Shown here piece after piece: positions 25,191-33,487 of a stretch of 37,849 nt of DNA (the first letter of the stretch is position 1; every line of letters starts with the position of its first letter). The position numbers were made by a program, and so were the translations under genes. The DNA is from a virus, in IMG/VR virus record IMGVR_UViG_3300017917_003541, positions 1 through 37,849 of that record; one strand, given 5' to 3'. The notes under the pieces are model-generated. The model worked only from the letters and a program-made list of their open reading frames with translations. It did not search any database and was not told the origin of the DNA.

Positions 25191-25202
25191 TATAGGCCTA
25201 TA
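25191..25202. promoter_or_regulatory. 12-bp perfect palindrome upstream of the metabolic cassette
   Basis: TATAGGCCTATA lies between the capsid terminator and the start of the amidinotransferase-like gene, about 36 nt before its ATG. On the coding strand it is followed by TATAAT-like and TTATAAATTAG sequences. It may be an operator or promoter element for the cassette. No late-type motif of the usual form is found here. Confidence 0.35.
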
Positions 25203-25207
25203 CTAGT

Positions 25208-25236
25208 AAAAAAAAAGCCCCGATTTCTCGGGGCTT
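25208..25236 (-). terminator. Rho-independent terminator after the major capsid gene
   Basis: A perfect 9-bp GC-rich stem (25215-25223 with 25228-25236) and a 4-nt loop are followed on the minus strand by an uninterrupted T run. It lies 24 nt after the capsid stop codon. Confidence 0.93.
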
Positions 25237-25260
25237 CTTTTAATCTAATGTTATTCTAAA

Positions 25261-27024
25261 TTAGATAGTGTTCAATCCACTGATGTAGATCTTACCATAG
25301 AATTCAGGACGTAACATCTTCTTAGCGTAGCGAGTCAAAAGACCTTTACGTGGAGTGAAGGTATCAGGATCGTACACCAAAGGAGTCATGATCAATGGGA
25401 TGTAAGGAGAGAATACAGCACCTGTTTCCAAGAACTGAGAACCTCTGTAACCCATAAGGATCAAGTTTTCGGTCATGTAAGGGTTTTTGTAAACTTTGTA
25501 ACGACCGTTTACTGAACCAATTTTCTGTACACCGAAAGCATATTCCATTTGATCAGCTTCACCATTGTTAGTAGAAGCGAAACCAGGAATTGATTCCAAA
25601 ATAGTTGCAATAGTAGGAGAAGTAACTAAGAAGTTAGCACCTCCACGTAAAGTCAACTGGTGGATTTTGTTAGACACCTTTTGGATCTTAGTTCCCAAAG
25701 TTTGGAACCATTGACCTTGAGTGTTGTAGAAGCCTAAGCTAGAAGCACTAACACCAGCAGCAGTGATTGACTGGTTGTTAATAGCTGACCAGTACTCAGT
25801 AGCAGCAGCTGCATCTTCGATCAACATATCCAAGATTTCCAAATCAATTTCCATTGAAATGTACTCACTCATAATGTTAGTCAATTCAGCTTCAGCGTCG
25901 ATGTTCTGGTAAGCAGCTAAATCTTGAGCGAATTCAGGAGTCCATACTGCCTTCAATTTCTTGGTTTTAGCAGTGATAGGCTGTGATTGCATTCTAACGT
26001 TGATTTCAGGGATATCAATCTGAGCTGAGTTAGCAGCGTTAGGAATAGCGAATGAACCTGAAGCTTCGAAATCACCACGACCTGATTGGTTACCACCTAC
26101 AGCAGAAGCTTGGTTGTTACCTGAAGTAACGTTGATACCATCTTGAGAAGTAGACTTCTGATAGAATACAGTTACTAATGAACCTGATTGAGGAGTAGTA
26201 GCGAAGTTAGCTGAACCAGTGTAGAAGAAACTAATAGTACCAGCAGTGTAGTTGTAACTTGTGAAGTTAGGCAACAAAGTAGTAGCTGAGAAGTTTGAAC
26301 CTGAACTCAATACGAATCCACGAACTGCATCTTGGTCAAATGAAGGCATAGCTGAAGCAGTTACAGTAAATTTGTAAACCTGACCAGCAGCAACTGAAGC
26401 TGAGTAATCAGAATCGAATTGCAATTCAGCCCATGAAGCAGAAACGATAGAACCAGTTCCAGCAGCAGTAGTAGTCAAAGTGTTAGCTAAAGAAGCTGAC
26501 ATTTGAATAGCAGAGCTAGAGAATTGGTTAGTAGCGTAAGTAAAACGACCTTCTGGACCACCATATAAACCACCTACAGGAGCAGGAGTAGAGAAGGGGA
26601 ACTGAGAAGCAGTGTTACGGTTACCATACAAAGATGAACCTGCTGTAAAAGGAGTCTTAGAGTTACCATATTGGAAATCCAAGAAGAACACAAGTCCTGA
26701 AGGCATGTTCATTGGTTGAACTGAAACGAATTCTTTAGCTACGATAGTACCGAATACTTTACGAACTAAAGGCAATGCAATACCAGCCCAGTTTTCACCC
26801 TGTCCACCTGAAGTGAAAGCAGAGTTAGAAGAGATAGTGTTGGCTTCAGTTACCAATTGCTTGGCTTGGTTTTCTAACAAGATTGACATATTGTTTTTGT
26901 CAACCTCAACTAAACCTTCCAACAAACCGGTCTTAGACCATTTGCTAGACAATTTAGCAGCGTCGCTTTGCAAGCTCTTCCAAGAACCTGCAGCGCTTTC
27001 TAATAATTGTTGTACGTTTGACAT
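25261..27024 (-). CDS. gp23: Major capsid protein (gp23-like)
   Basis: This 587-residue protein is the main shell protein. Residues 1-60 form a helical N-terminal propeptide. The sequence QLVTE then ANT (cut predicted after Glu60) parallels T4 gp23, cleaved at FLTE/A. After it come SGGQGENWAGIALPLVRKVF and FVSVQPMNMPSGLVFFLDFQ (99-118), matching gp23's VQPMNSPTG segment. The middle (~130-340) is Ser/Thr-rich and probably an insertion domain. The C-terminal half contains the conserved QPITAKTKKLKAVWTPEFAQ and PLIMTPLVYDPDTFTPRKGL. Codon use differs from its neighbours: many AAG, ATC, TTC, TAC and AAC, as expected for the most highly expressed gene. An A/C-only leader precedes it and a strong terminator follows. 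Confidence 0.95.
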   Translation of the reverse strand: MSNVQQLLESAAGSWKSLQSDAAKLSSKWSKTGLLEGLVEVDKNNMSILLENQAKQLVTEANTISSNSAFTSGGQGENWAGIALPLVRKVFGTIVAKEFVSVQPMNMPSGLVFFLDFQYGNSKTPFTAGSSLYGNRNTASQFPFSTPAPVGGLYGGPEGRFTYATNQFSSSAIQMSASLANTLTTTAAGTGSIVSASWAELQFDSDYSASVAAGQVYKFTVTASAMPSFDQDAVRGFVLSSGSNFSATTLLPNFTSYNYTAGTISFFYTGSANFATTPQSGSLVTVFYQKSTSQDGINVTSGNNQASAVGGNQSGRGDFEASGSFAIPNAANSAQIDIPEINVRMQSQPITAKTKKLKAVWTPEFAQDLAAYQNIDAEAELTNIMSEYISMEIDLEILDMLIEDAAAATEYWSAINNQSITAAGVSASSLGFYNTQGQWFQTLGTKIQKVSNKIHQLTLRGGANFLVTSPTIATILESIPGFASTNNGEADQMEYAFGVQKIGSVNGRYKVYKNPYMTENLILMGYRGSQFLETGAVFSPYIPLIMTPLVYDPDTFTPRKGLLTRYAKKMLRPEFYGKIYISGLNTI

Positions 27025-27065
27025 TTTAGTTTTTGTTTTGTTTTTTGTTTTGTTTTGTTTTTTGT
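27025..27065 (-). promoter_or_regulatory. A-rich leader upstream of the major capsid gene
   Basis: On the coding strand the region between scaffold and capsid genes is nearly all A with a C every five to seven bases (AAAACAAAAC units). There is no Shine-Dalgarno sequence. Bacteroidota translation is known to favour A-rich upstream regions, so this probably acts as a strong translation enhancer. Confidence 0.55.
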
Positions 27066-28109
27066 TTACTTTTTAATTCCGGCCAATGTCTGCCAACGGG
27101 CAAATTGGTCGTTCACTTCAAGAATTGGCTTTTTAGCAACAATACCAGCAGGCTTAGAAGCAGATCCTCTTAACATTGATTCGTTAACAGATGATTTCTT
27201 TTCTTTCATGCCTTCAGATAAAGTTTCAAATACTAATTTAGCTTCTTTAACACTAGCAGCTTTATCAAAAGCAGCTAATACTTTTACTTTTTGACTTTCA
27301 GTCAAATTTTTAGCTTTGAAGATTTTGTTAGTGTAAAGTAATTTTGCGTTAAATAAGTTTACTTCAGATAATTCTTCTTTAATGGTTTTGATGGTGTTGT
27401 AAGCTTCTTCAAGCTCAGACTTCATTTCTTCCATTTTCTTATCCATTTCTTCTTTTTCTTTTTTAGCTTCATCTACTTTAGACAAAGCATCTTTAGTTGA
27501 TACAGGATGTTCATCACCGTATTCATCAATTTCAACTTCTTCACTTTCTTCACTTTCTTCTTCTTCACTTTCTTCACCACCTTCAATGTTGCCTTCTAAT
27601 TCTCCGGCAGCCACCATATCAGCGATTACAGATTCGATGAATGATTTAAGATCGTTTTCGTCCATGTTTTCAATGTCGATTTCTTCTTCTTCCTCTTCTT
27701 CTTCCTCTTCAGCTTCATTAACGCTAACAATGTTACCATGGTCTTCGTTTCCTGTTTCTGAATCAGTTCCGTTGATTGTTTGATCTTCTTCTAATTCATC
27801 TAATTCACGAAGGAGCTCTTCCAAATCAAGTTCTTCCATTTCTCCTTCTTCCATAGAATCAGTAGATTCAGCTTTCGCTTCTTCTACATCGTACATCTCT
27901 TGCATCTCTTCTTTTTCACCTTCTTCTACTTCATATGCTTCTTCTAATTCGTTTTCTTCTTCATCCAATTGGGCGATTTTTTTAGCGAATTTTTCTTGCA
28001 TTAAAGGAGTAAAGGCTTCTTCAAGAGCTGCTTTTGCATTGGCGATGGCAGTTTCTTTAACTGCTTTAGCATCAGCAATGGCTTCTTTTAACAAATCTCT
28101 GTTTGCCAT
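27066..28109 (-). CDS. gp22: Acidic prohead scaffold/core protein (gp22-like)
   Basis: The start is set at the ATG at 28109 (MANRDLLKEAI), giving 347 residues. An in-frame upstream start would add seven residues but lacks support. The protein is extremely acidic, with Glu-rich coiled coil throughout and a run of ten Glu near residue 140. Residues ~215-255 are a classic heptad coiled coil, and residues ~260-310 form a basic-acidic helical domain. The C-terminus (NDQFARWQTLAGIKK) is a distinct, probably capsid- or protease-interacting tail. Acidic helical protein directly before gp23 is how T4 gp22 is placed. Scaffold proteins are degraded by the prohead protease. A candidate cut site LSE/G is near residue 304. 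Confidence 0.85.
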   Translation of the reverse strand: MANRDLLKEAIADAKAVKETAIANAKAALEEAFTPLMQEKFAKKIAQLDEEENELEEAYEVEEGEKEEMQEMYDVEEAKAESTDSMEEGEMEELDLEELLRELDELEEDQTINGTDSETGNEDHGNIVSVNEAEEEEEEEEEEIDIENMDENDLKSFIESVIADMVAAGELEGNIEGGEESEEEESEESEEVEIDEYGDEHPVSTKDALSKVDEAKKEKEEMDKKMEEMKSELEEAYNTIKTIKEELSEVNLFNAKLLYTNKIFKAKNLTESQKVKVLAAFDKAASVKEAKLVFETLSEGMKEKKSSVNESMLRGSASKPAGIVAKKPILEVNDQFARWQTLAGIKK

Positions 28110-28258
28110 AATTTTGTTTTTTGTCCTCAAATAATTTTTTGTTGGAAATACACTTATTGTTGACGAATGTCGAAGTGTAATAGAATATTTTTTTGATAAT
28201 ACGATATAAAAAATCGTATATTGTCGGGTATACGTATATCGGTATTTTTCAAAAACGC
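28110..28258 (-). promoter_or_regulatory. Intergenic regulatory region before the scaffold gene
   Basis: This gap follows the terminator and precedes the scaffold gene. It holds a 7-bp inverted repeat (28199-28205 with 28213-28219, ATACGAT/ATCGTAT) and a 10-bp palindrome TATACGTATA (28229-28238). GAGGA lies about 20 nt before the ATG, too far for a normal ribosome site. The common late-type motif is absent. A dedicated promoter for the scaffold-capsid transcript is likely here, but I cannot locate it exactly. Confidence 0.45.
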
Positions 28259-28289
28259 AAAAAGAAACCCTCCTTTTTTAAGGGAGGGT
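28259..28289 (-). terminator. Rho-independent terminator after the prohead protease gene
   Basis: A 7-bp stem (28267-28273 with 28283-28289, ACCCTCC/GGAGGGT) is followed on the minus strand by TTCTTTTTG. It lies about 30 nt after the protease stop codon. Confidence 0.85.
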
Positions 28290-28317
28290 CCGTCAAGGGA
28301 GACTATCCCAAGAAAGG

Positions 28318-28926
28318 TTAGAATATAGGGCATGTGCCATTAGCACATAAAATTTCTGTTAATAAAGAATTAACTTTAGCGAATTTATTTTCAGGTAAAT
28401 TTTCTTTACCTTCTCTAACTAATTGCATGTATGAGCCTGGATTTGAAGGTGTTGATACAAAGTCCCAACATAATAATTCAAAATCATCTTGTACTTCTAA
28501 AGTACCTTCATTGATTTCTTTTAATGAACCCATACCACGAGATGATACACCTACAGTAACATTGTTTTCAATAAGTGCTTTTAAGATATTACCTGAAACT
28601 GTAGGTAAAATTTCTATTTTACCCATTACTTTATCACCATCCCACCAACATTCTCTAATAATATGAGATACGTTTTTAAGAGAAATAATTGTTGAATCCG
28701 GGTGGTCTAATTCACCTGTTGCTCTATTTTCTTTAACAACTTGATTATATTTATCAATTTCTCTTTCCCATAAATCTTTTGGATAATATCTACCGTTACC
28801 ATTTTTTACTTCGGCTGTAGCTAAAATACCTTCAACTAAGGGATTACCAGAAGGTGCTTTTAAACCTTCGGTAAGTTGCATTGGAGCAACTTTAAATGGT
28901 ATAGTTTCAATTAAAACTTGTTTCAT
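28318..28926 (-). CDS. gp21: Prohead core protease (gp21-like)
   Basis: This 202-residue serine protease matures the prohead by cutting scaffold, capsid and core proteins. Catalytic residues are visible: His75 in GELDHPDS and the Ser in VGVSSRGMG (125-133). GRYYPKDLWEREIDKY (45-60) is the conserved family segment before the His. QLTE/G at residue 20 fits the family cleavage rule and could be a self-processing site, and SLLTE near residue 191 is a second. Length is close to T4 gp21 (212). It starts one nt after the upstream stop codon, so translation is coupled. Confidence 0.93.
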   Translation of the reverse strand: MKQVLIETIPFKVAPMQLTEGLKAPSGNPLVEGILATAEVKNGNGRYYPKDLWEREIDKYNQVVKENRATGELDHPDSTIISLKNVSHIIRECWWDGDKVMGKIEILPTVSGNILKALIENNVTVGVSSRGMGSLKEINEGTLEVQDDFELLCWDFVSTPSNPGSYMQLVREGKENLPENKFAKVNSLLTEILCANGTCPIF

Positions 28927-28927
28927 A

Positions 28928-29857
28928 TTAATAGGGCATCATGTTTTCATCCTCATCAATAACTTCTTCTTTAGCTTTACCTGTCATCTTTTCATAGATT
29001 TTTTGGTTTTTAGCTTTATGTTTTTCAAGTTCTTTAATTTCTTTGTTAAGAACTTTAACCATAGATTGATCAATCATTTCAGCTAAATCTTCTGATTCTG
29101 CTAATGCTAATTTAGATTTACGTTTTTCAATTGCCTCATCAATAGCAGCTAATTTAGCTTCTAAAGCAATAGCTTGTGATGTTTTTTCTAATTCTTTAAT
29201 TTGAGAATTGATATCAGGACGTTTCGCTTCGTTCAAACCTTCTTTAACAGTTTTAGGCATATTACCATATCCTGAAGATTTGTATTTACCTTTAGGTGCT
29301 ACAGGTTCTCCACCGCCAACTACATCTTTAGTATATCCAATTCCTTTAACACCAAATGAAGCGTTTGTATGATAGTAGTTGATATCTTTAGCCATATTTT
29401 TAGCCACGATATCTTTTAACTCACCTACAGTTTTATCAGCATTTTTTTCATCCCACATTTCAGTTAAATAACCTAACAAAAATGTTTGACCATATAAATT
29501 ATCAATATTTTTTGGATCGTTATTATCAAAATTAGATTCTAAATCTTTAGCTACTTCAGGAGCGGGTTTTTCAAACTCGTTTTGATCACCATATTCTTTT
29601 TTATCTTTAACACCAATAGCTTCTTTTAAATTAGTGTTAAAAATACTAAACCAGTTAGGTTGTGAGTTATTCATAGTAACAACACCACCCGCTGCTTCAG
29701 TTAAAAGACTTTTACTTTTTAAAATATGGACAGCAGAACTAAAATCATTACCTGTAGTAATATACTCAGGGAACATATTTCTTGCTACTTTTAAGAAGTG
29801 GTCTTTATTACCTTTACCTTCTTTTATTAATTGATATTCTTGTTGTAAAGTTTTCAT
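28928..29857 (-). CDS. Head-region protein, possible prohead core protein
   Basis: The start is taken at the ATG at 29857 (MKTLQQEYQLIKEG), giving 309 residues. A longer frame reaching 29938 would overlap the neighbouring gene and adds an implausible hydrophobic leader. The late-type motif lies five nt upstream of this ATG. I recognise no family. The protein is Lys/Glu-rich; residues ~210-300 form long coiled-coil helices (ELEKTSQAIALEAKLAAIDE). KSLLTE/AAGG (cut after residue 54) fits the prohead-protease consensus, supporting an internal head or scaffold role. It lies directly before the protease gene, where T4 has gp67/gp68. Confidence 0.75.
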   Translation of the reverse strand: MKTLQQEYQLIKEGKGNKDHFLKVARNMFPEYITTGNDFSSAVHILKSKSLLTEAAGGVVTMNNSQPNWFSIFNTNLKEAIGVKDKKEYGDQNEFEKPAPEVAKDLESNFDNNDPKNIDNLYGQTFLLGYLTEMWDEKNADKTVGELKDIVAKNMAKDINYYHTNASFGVKGIGYTKDVVGGGEPVAPKGKYKSSGYGNMPKTVKEGLNEAKRPDINSQIKELEKTSQAIALEAKLAAIDEAIEKRKSKLALAESEDLAEMIDQSMVKVLNKEIKELEKHKAKNQKIYEKMTGKAKEEVIDEDENMMPY

Positions 29858-29862
29858 TTTGT

Positions 29863-29872
29863 TATAAATATT
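29863..29872 (-). promoter_or_regulatory. Late-type motif before the 309-residue head-region protein
   Basis: The coding strand reads TAATATTTATAAC, and its first TAA is the stop codon of the upstream small gene. It ends five nt before the ATG at 29857, so a transcript starting here would be nearly leaderless. Confidence 0.55.
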
Positions 29873-30101
29873 AAGTATAAAACAAAACAGCTCCTGAAGA
29901 TAAGGAGGCACTAGTGATATAGTAAGGAATAGTAACACCTGCTGGTATTACCCAGTTTGCAGCTGATGTTAAACTACCACCGTAAATATCTTTTAATCCT
30001 GTAAAAGTAGCTGATCCTGATACAACAGTAAAGCCAGCAAAACTTCCTGTTACTGATGTTGTTGATACTATGCCTGTTGCGTTAACTGGTATATTTGCCA
30101 T
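29871..30101 (-). CDS. Small beta-rich structural protein (76 residues)
   Basis: This very small protein has a Thr/Ser/Ala/Val-rich sequence of alternating beta-strand type (SVTGSFAGFTVVSGSATFTG), with no charged clusters and no signal peptide. I do not recognise it. Composition and place between head genes suggest a minor virion or decoration protein. It starts four nt after the stop of the upstream gene. Confidence 0.7.
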   Translation of the reverse strand: MANIPVNATGIVSTTSVTGSFAGFTVVSGSATFTGLKDIYGGSLTSAANWVIPAGVTIPYYITSASLSSGAVLFYT

Positions 30102-30105
30102 TATT

Positions 30106-30675
30106 TTATTTTTTAAATAGTTCTATTAAGTCGTTTAAGTAATCGTTTGCTAAATCAGTACCATATACAACATTAAATGAATCAGGATTTTGTCTGTAAT
30201 AATCCATTGTCTCGTGTTTTGCTTGTTGTAATAATGGTAATAATTCGTTTAATTTTCTTTCTAATTCATCAAACCCCATTAAACGAGATGCAATCCATTT
30301 TTTATTATCTGGATTTGTGATGTTTAGATCTTGTAAATATTCTTCAACATTAGTATCTGCTTCCCAAAGTGGTTTAACAATAATACCTTTTGCTTTTTTA
30401 TTTAATGCTTTTTGGTTAACTAACTTATATTTAAAATCTTTAACATAAGTATTATTTTTAACCCCTGTTTCACTAGCCGCCGGACCAGGACCCATAGTTG
30501 CTCCAGGACCTTCTGTTACTTTTTTATATCCTGCTTGTGTATAAGCACCATAAGTTGATTTTCTTGGTGATGGGCCTGTATGGTTTTCTCCTTCTCCTCC
30601 TGATGTGTAGAAAGAGTTAGAAGCTATATTTGATTCTTCTGATACTGGTTTTATTTTATATTTAAAATTACCCAT
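30106..30675 (-). CDS. Head-region protein carrying a capsid-like N-terminal peptide
   Basis: This 189-residue protein has no named family. Residues 11-31 (VSEESNIASNSFYTSGGEGE, then N) closely match residues 58-78 of the major capsid protein (VTEANTISSNSAFTSGGQGE, then N). A Gly/Pro-rich linker follows (EGPGATMGPGPAASETG), then a helical C-terminal half (DELERKLNELLPLLQQAKHE). KKVTE/G at residue 55 fits the prohead-protease rule. The ATG overlaps the upstream gene by eight nt. It may be a core protein that binds the same partner as the capsid N-terminus. This is inferred from the shared segment. Confidence 0.78.
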   Translation of the reverse strand: MGNFKYKIKPVSEESNIASNSFYTSGGEGENHTGPSPRKSTYGAYTQAGYKKVTEGPGATMGPGPAASETGVKNNTYVKDFKYKLVNQKALNKKAKGIIVKPLWEADTNVEEYLQDLNITNPDNKKWIASRLMGFDELERKLNELLPLLQQAKHETMDYYRQNPDSFNVVYGTDLANDYLNDLIELFKK

Positions 30676-31525
30676 TTGTTTTAATAAGTTCTTCTAAAAG
30701 TTCATAATATTGTAACAAATTAACCAAATCATCATTACCAACATTAGCTGTTTTTCCTAATGGTGATAAAATTTTAGCTACTTCATTTAATTTAATTTTT
30801 ACAACTTTATCATTAACTTTTTTACTTATTCTAGTTAATTCATTTTTAATTTCTGTAATTTTAGTATTGTAAAATTCTCTTAATTTTGGGGTTGAGTCAA
30901 CTGAATTGATAAATTCTTTTAATACTGTTTTTTGATTATCATTTAATGTAGCATATTTACCATTAAATTTTTCCAACATTACTTTATAAGTTAAGATACG
31001 TAAATCTTTATCATAAGATTGGAACTCAACCATTAAATCGTCTTCAACTTTCTTTTTATTAACTTCTTTAGTTGTTAATCCTTCTAAAATAGCAATCTTA
31101 TTAGTAATGATTTGGTCAGGATTAGACAACATTTCGCTATTATATATTTCTACTAACGTATATAATGCAGCATAAGACTTATAATTAGGTAATTTAGTTT
31201 TAAAAAATTCTTCTAAGTTATAATGCTTAGAAATTTCTTGAATCAAATTATACTTTTGTCTTTTTAATGCTCCTCTATTTAAATTTTTAGAAGATTCAAT
31301 AACAGAGTTAATTACAATTTCAGCTTTACCTTCTGTTAAATTTTTATGTTTAGTGATTGTTTCGTATAATTTATACTCTCTACCTAACTCAGTTTTAACA
31401 AAATATTTTTTTAATATGTTAGTTGCTTTCGAATCTTTACCCGAAAGTGTATCTGATGTGATTTGTCTTACCAACAACTCAAACAAGATCCCTGTATTTT
31501 TATACTTAGAATGTTTAATGTTCAT
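30668..31525 (-). CDS. Hypothetical helical head-region protein
   Basis: The start is set at the ATG at 31525 (MNIKHSKYKNTGILFELLVR); a TTG two codons upstream is less likely. It has 285 residues, almost wholly helical, rich in Lys, Asn and Leu, and lacks signal or membrane segments. The N-terminal NTGILFELLVRQITSDTLSG is distinctive. I know no function. Its place between the portal gene and the head core proteins, with its own late-type motif 16 nt upstream, points to a head-assembly role. Confidence 0.78.
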   Translation of the reverse strand: MNIKHSKYKNTGILFELLVRQITSDTLSGKDSKATNILKKYFVKTELGREYKLYETITKHKNLTEGKAEIVINSVIESSKNLNRGALKRQKYNLIQEISKHYNLEEFFKTKLPNYKSYAALYTLVEIYNSEMLSNPDQIITNKIAILEGLTTKEVNKKKVEDDLMVEFQSYDKDLRILTYKVMLEKFNGKYATLNDNQKTVLKEFINSVDSTPKLREFYNTKITEIKNELTRISKKVNDKVVKIKLNEVAKILSPLGKTANVGNDDLVNLLQYYELLEELIKTNG

Positions 31526-31541
31526 CCCCAAAAGGTTTTGT

Positions 31542-31551
31542 TATAAATATA
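31542..31551 (-). promoter_or_regulatory. Late-type motif after the portal gene
   Basis: The coding strand reads TATATTTATAAC, 16 nt before the ATG at 31525 and nine nt after the portal stop. Confidence 0.55.
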
Positions 31552-31560
31552 TAAAGATTC

Positions 31561-33459
31561 TTATTCCTTTAACTTACTTTCATCTAATAATGTTTCTTCA
31601 ACACTATTTCTTTCAGGAGTTACTTTTTTAACTAACCCTTCAATCAAAGTTTTATTTTTAAGATAAATTTGTTTTGCTTCTAAAGCAAATGGAGAACCTC
31701 CTTTATAATTAGGATGGATAGAATCAGACTCATTATCGTCATGTTTCATACCATGTGTACCTAATCTATCTTTACCAAAAGGACTACTTTGTTTATTTCT
31801 ATTAGTTGGATTTTCTACTGGGCGACCTAAATCTAAATCACTACCATATCCTACAGGTACATTATCTGGTTCAGTATACATTCTACCTTTACCATACAAT
31901 GAAGCTAAGTCATGTGGTGTACCGTATGATTTACCTGTCATTTTAGGATCGTTTCCTTCTTCCATAATTTGATTATAACGGAAGGTACGTTTTTGATCTT
32001 CAACTAACAAATCTCTATATTCATCATATTCATCTTCACTGAAGTGGAATATATTATCGTAAATCCAATCTGTAGGCAATAATTTAGCTTCCATAATTGA
32101 TTTAGCTAACTCTACCTTTTGGGTTAATAATGCAATTTTTTCTTGGTCGTAAATAATTGATGGTGTAGTTAAATTTAATTCAAAATTTGTTAACTGTTCA
32201 CCTGTATAACCTTGAGAATATAAATGTACTAAAGCAATTTTATATAATTCAGATAATGTAATACGCTGAATGCGATCAATTGTACGAGCAAATCTAATAT
32301 CTTCTGCTGCTAATGTTGCTTTACCTGTTAAATCTTTTTCATAACCCATAAATGCTTTAGGCACTTTAAGAGCCGCAAATAATTTATCTCTTAAGTAAGT
32401 AACATCTTGAATACCATCATAATTTAAACCAGGTGTAGTTTCAATTTTAGTTGTAGTATCATTTCCACGAATTGGAATATAAAAATCTTCCAATAAGTTT
32501 TGCATGTTATATTTTAAGTTATACTCACCTGTTTGGTTATCCATTAATGGAGTACGTTTCATTGTAGAAATTGTTTTCTGCATGAAATTTTCTACTTCAT
32601 TTGGAGGAATAGAACCAACATTAATATAGAATATACGACGATCTGGGCTACGAGAAATTCTATGAATTAACATAGCATCTTCCATCAACACATATTGTTT
32701 AAAGATACGACGAGCTGGTTCCAAATATGAACGACCATAAGGTAAATAGTTAACATCTGTTAACAATCTAAAGTGAGCCATTTCATAATTGTCAAAATAG
32801 ATACCTGGATTGTTATCAAATGTTCCTAAATTTGGAGTACCATAATAACCAGATCCACCAGCGTAAATACCTTCAGGTGAATATTTAAACCTTACAGCAT
32901 TTGGATGTTCTTTATCATAATTTTCTTGTCTTTCAATATGGTAAGCAGTATAAGGAATAACATTATATACACCATATTTTTCAGCAATTTCTAACTTAAG
33001 GAAAAAGTCACCATACTTACACATTTGGCGAATCCAAGACCATAAATTAAATTCAATATTTAATACATCATAAAACAAGTTGTAAAGAATTTGTTGAATA
33101 TCTTCGTCACTTGATTTAATATGTAATACTTCACTTAAATCATTTTTTAAAGTACTTTCATCAGCAATAATATCCAAAGCAGAAGCTACAATAGCATCAT
33201 AATCCATATTATCATAGTCTGAATAGACCATGGTTCTAAGATATTGCCAGTTAACATTTAATTGTGAACCAAGTAATGAAGTAGTTGATGGTGAGTATAA
33301 GCGATTATATCTATCTATTAAAGAGTTAGTTGCTATATCTCCGGATTGTTGAATTGAGTCAACATCCATTACTTTTAATTCATTGCCACCCTGATTACGA
33401 ATGATTACATCTGTTGAAAACAGTCGTTGTAATCGAGTGAATAAACTTTTATCTGCCAT
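31561..33459 (-). CDS. gp20: Portal protein (gp20-like)
   Basis: This 632-residue protein forms the dodecameric portal ring through which DNA enters and leaves the head. Typical segments include IVASALDIIADESTLKNDLS (85-104), a PRS-like stretch RIFYINVGSIPPNEVENFMQ (275-294), and TPGLNYDGIQDVTYLRDKLF (~344), followed by AALKVPKAFMGYEKDL and the helix ATLAAEDIRFARTIDRIQR, all close to gp20 of T4-like phages. The last ~120 residues (MTGKSYGTPHDLASLYGKGR onward) are a disordered tail longer than in T4 (524 residues). LIE/G and LDE/S near the C-terminus fit the prohead protease rule. It directly follows the terminase gene, as expected. Confidence 0.94.
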   Translation of the reverse strand: MADKSLFTRLQRLFSTDVIIRNQGGNELKVMDVDSIQQSGDIATNSLIDRYNRLYSPSTTSLLGSQLNVNWQYLRTMVYSDYDNMDYDAIVASALDIIADESTLKNDLSEVLHIKSSDEDIQQILYNLFYDVLNIEFNLWSWIRQMCKYGDFFLKLEIAEKYGVYNVIPYTAYHIERQENYDKEHPNAVRFKYSPEGIYAGGSGYYGTPNLGTFDNNPGIYFDNYEMAHFRLLTDVNYLPYGRSYLEPARRIFKQYVLMEDAMLIHRISRSPDRRIFYINVGSIPPNEVENFMQKTISTMKRTPLMDNQTGEYNLKYNMQNLLEDFYIPIRGNDTTTKIETTPGLNYDGIQDVTYLRDKLFAALKVPKAFMGYEKDLTGKATLAAEDIRFARTIDRIQRITLSELYKIALVHLYSQGYTGEQLTNFELNLTTPSIIYDQEKIALLTQKVELAKSIMEAKLLPTDWIYDNIFHFSEDEYDEYRDLLVEDQKRTFRYNQIMEEGNDPKMTGKSYGTPHDLASLYGKGRMYTEPDNVPVGYGSDLDLGRPVENPTNRNKQSSPFGKDRLGTHGMKHDDNESDSIHPNYKGGSPFALEAKQIYLKNKTLIEGLVKKVTPERNSVEETLLDESKLKE

Positions 33460-33477
33460 TTTTTATTTTTTATATAT

Positions 33478-33487
33478 TATAAATATT
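33478..33487 (-). promoter_or_regulatory. Late-type motif before the portal gene
   Basis: The coding strand reads TAATATTTATAAT, with the first TAA serving as the terminase stop codon. It lies 18 nt before the portal ATG, followed by an A-rich leader. Confidence 0.55.

Noticed and set aside
27025-27065. GTTTT-type run as a phase-variable simple repeat
   Set aside because: Unit lengths alternate irregularly and the tract is a leader with a plausible translational role. There is no reading frame to switch.
27586-27783. Plus-strand open frame rich in Ser opposite the scaffold gene
   Set aside because: It is the antisense of poly-Glu codons (TTC/TCT runs) and has no other coding support.
29858-29938. 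Extended N-terminus for the 309-residue head protein
   Set aside because: The extension overlaps the neighbouring small gene, is oddly hydrophobic, and the late-type motif lies just before the internal ATG at 29857.
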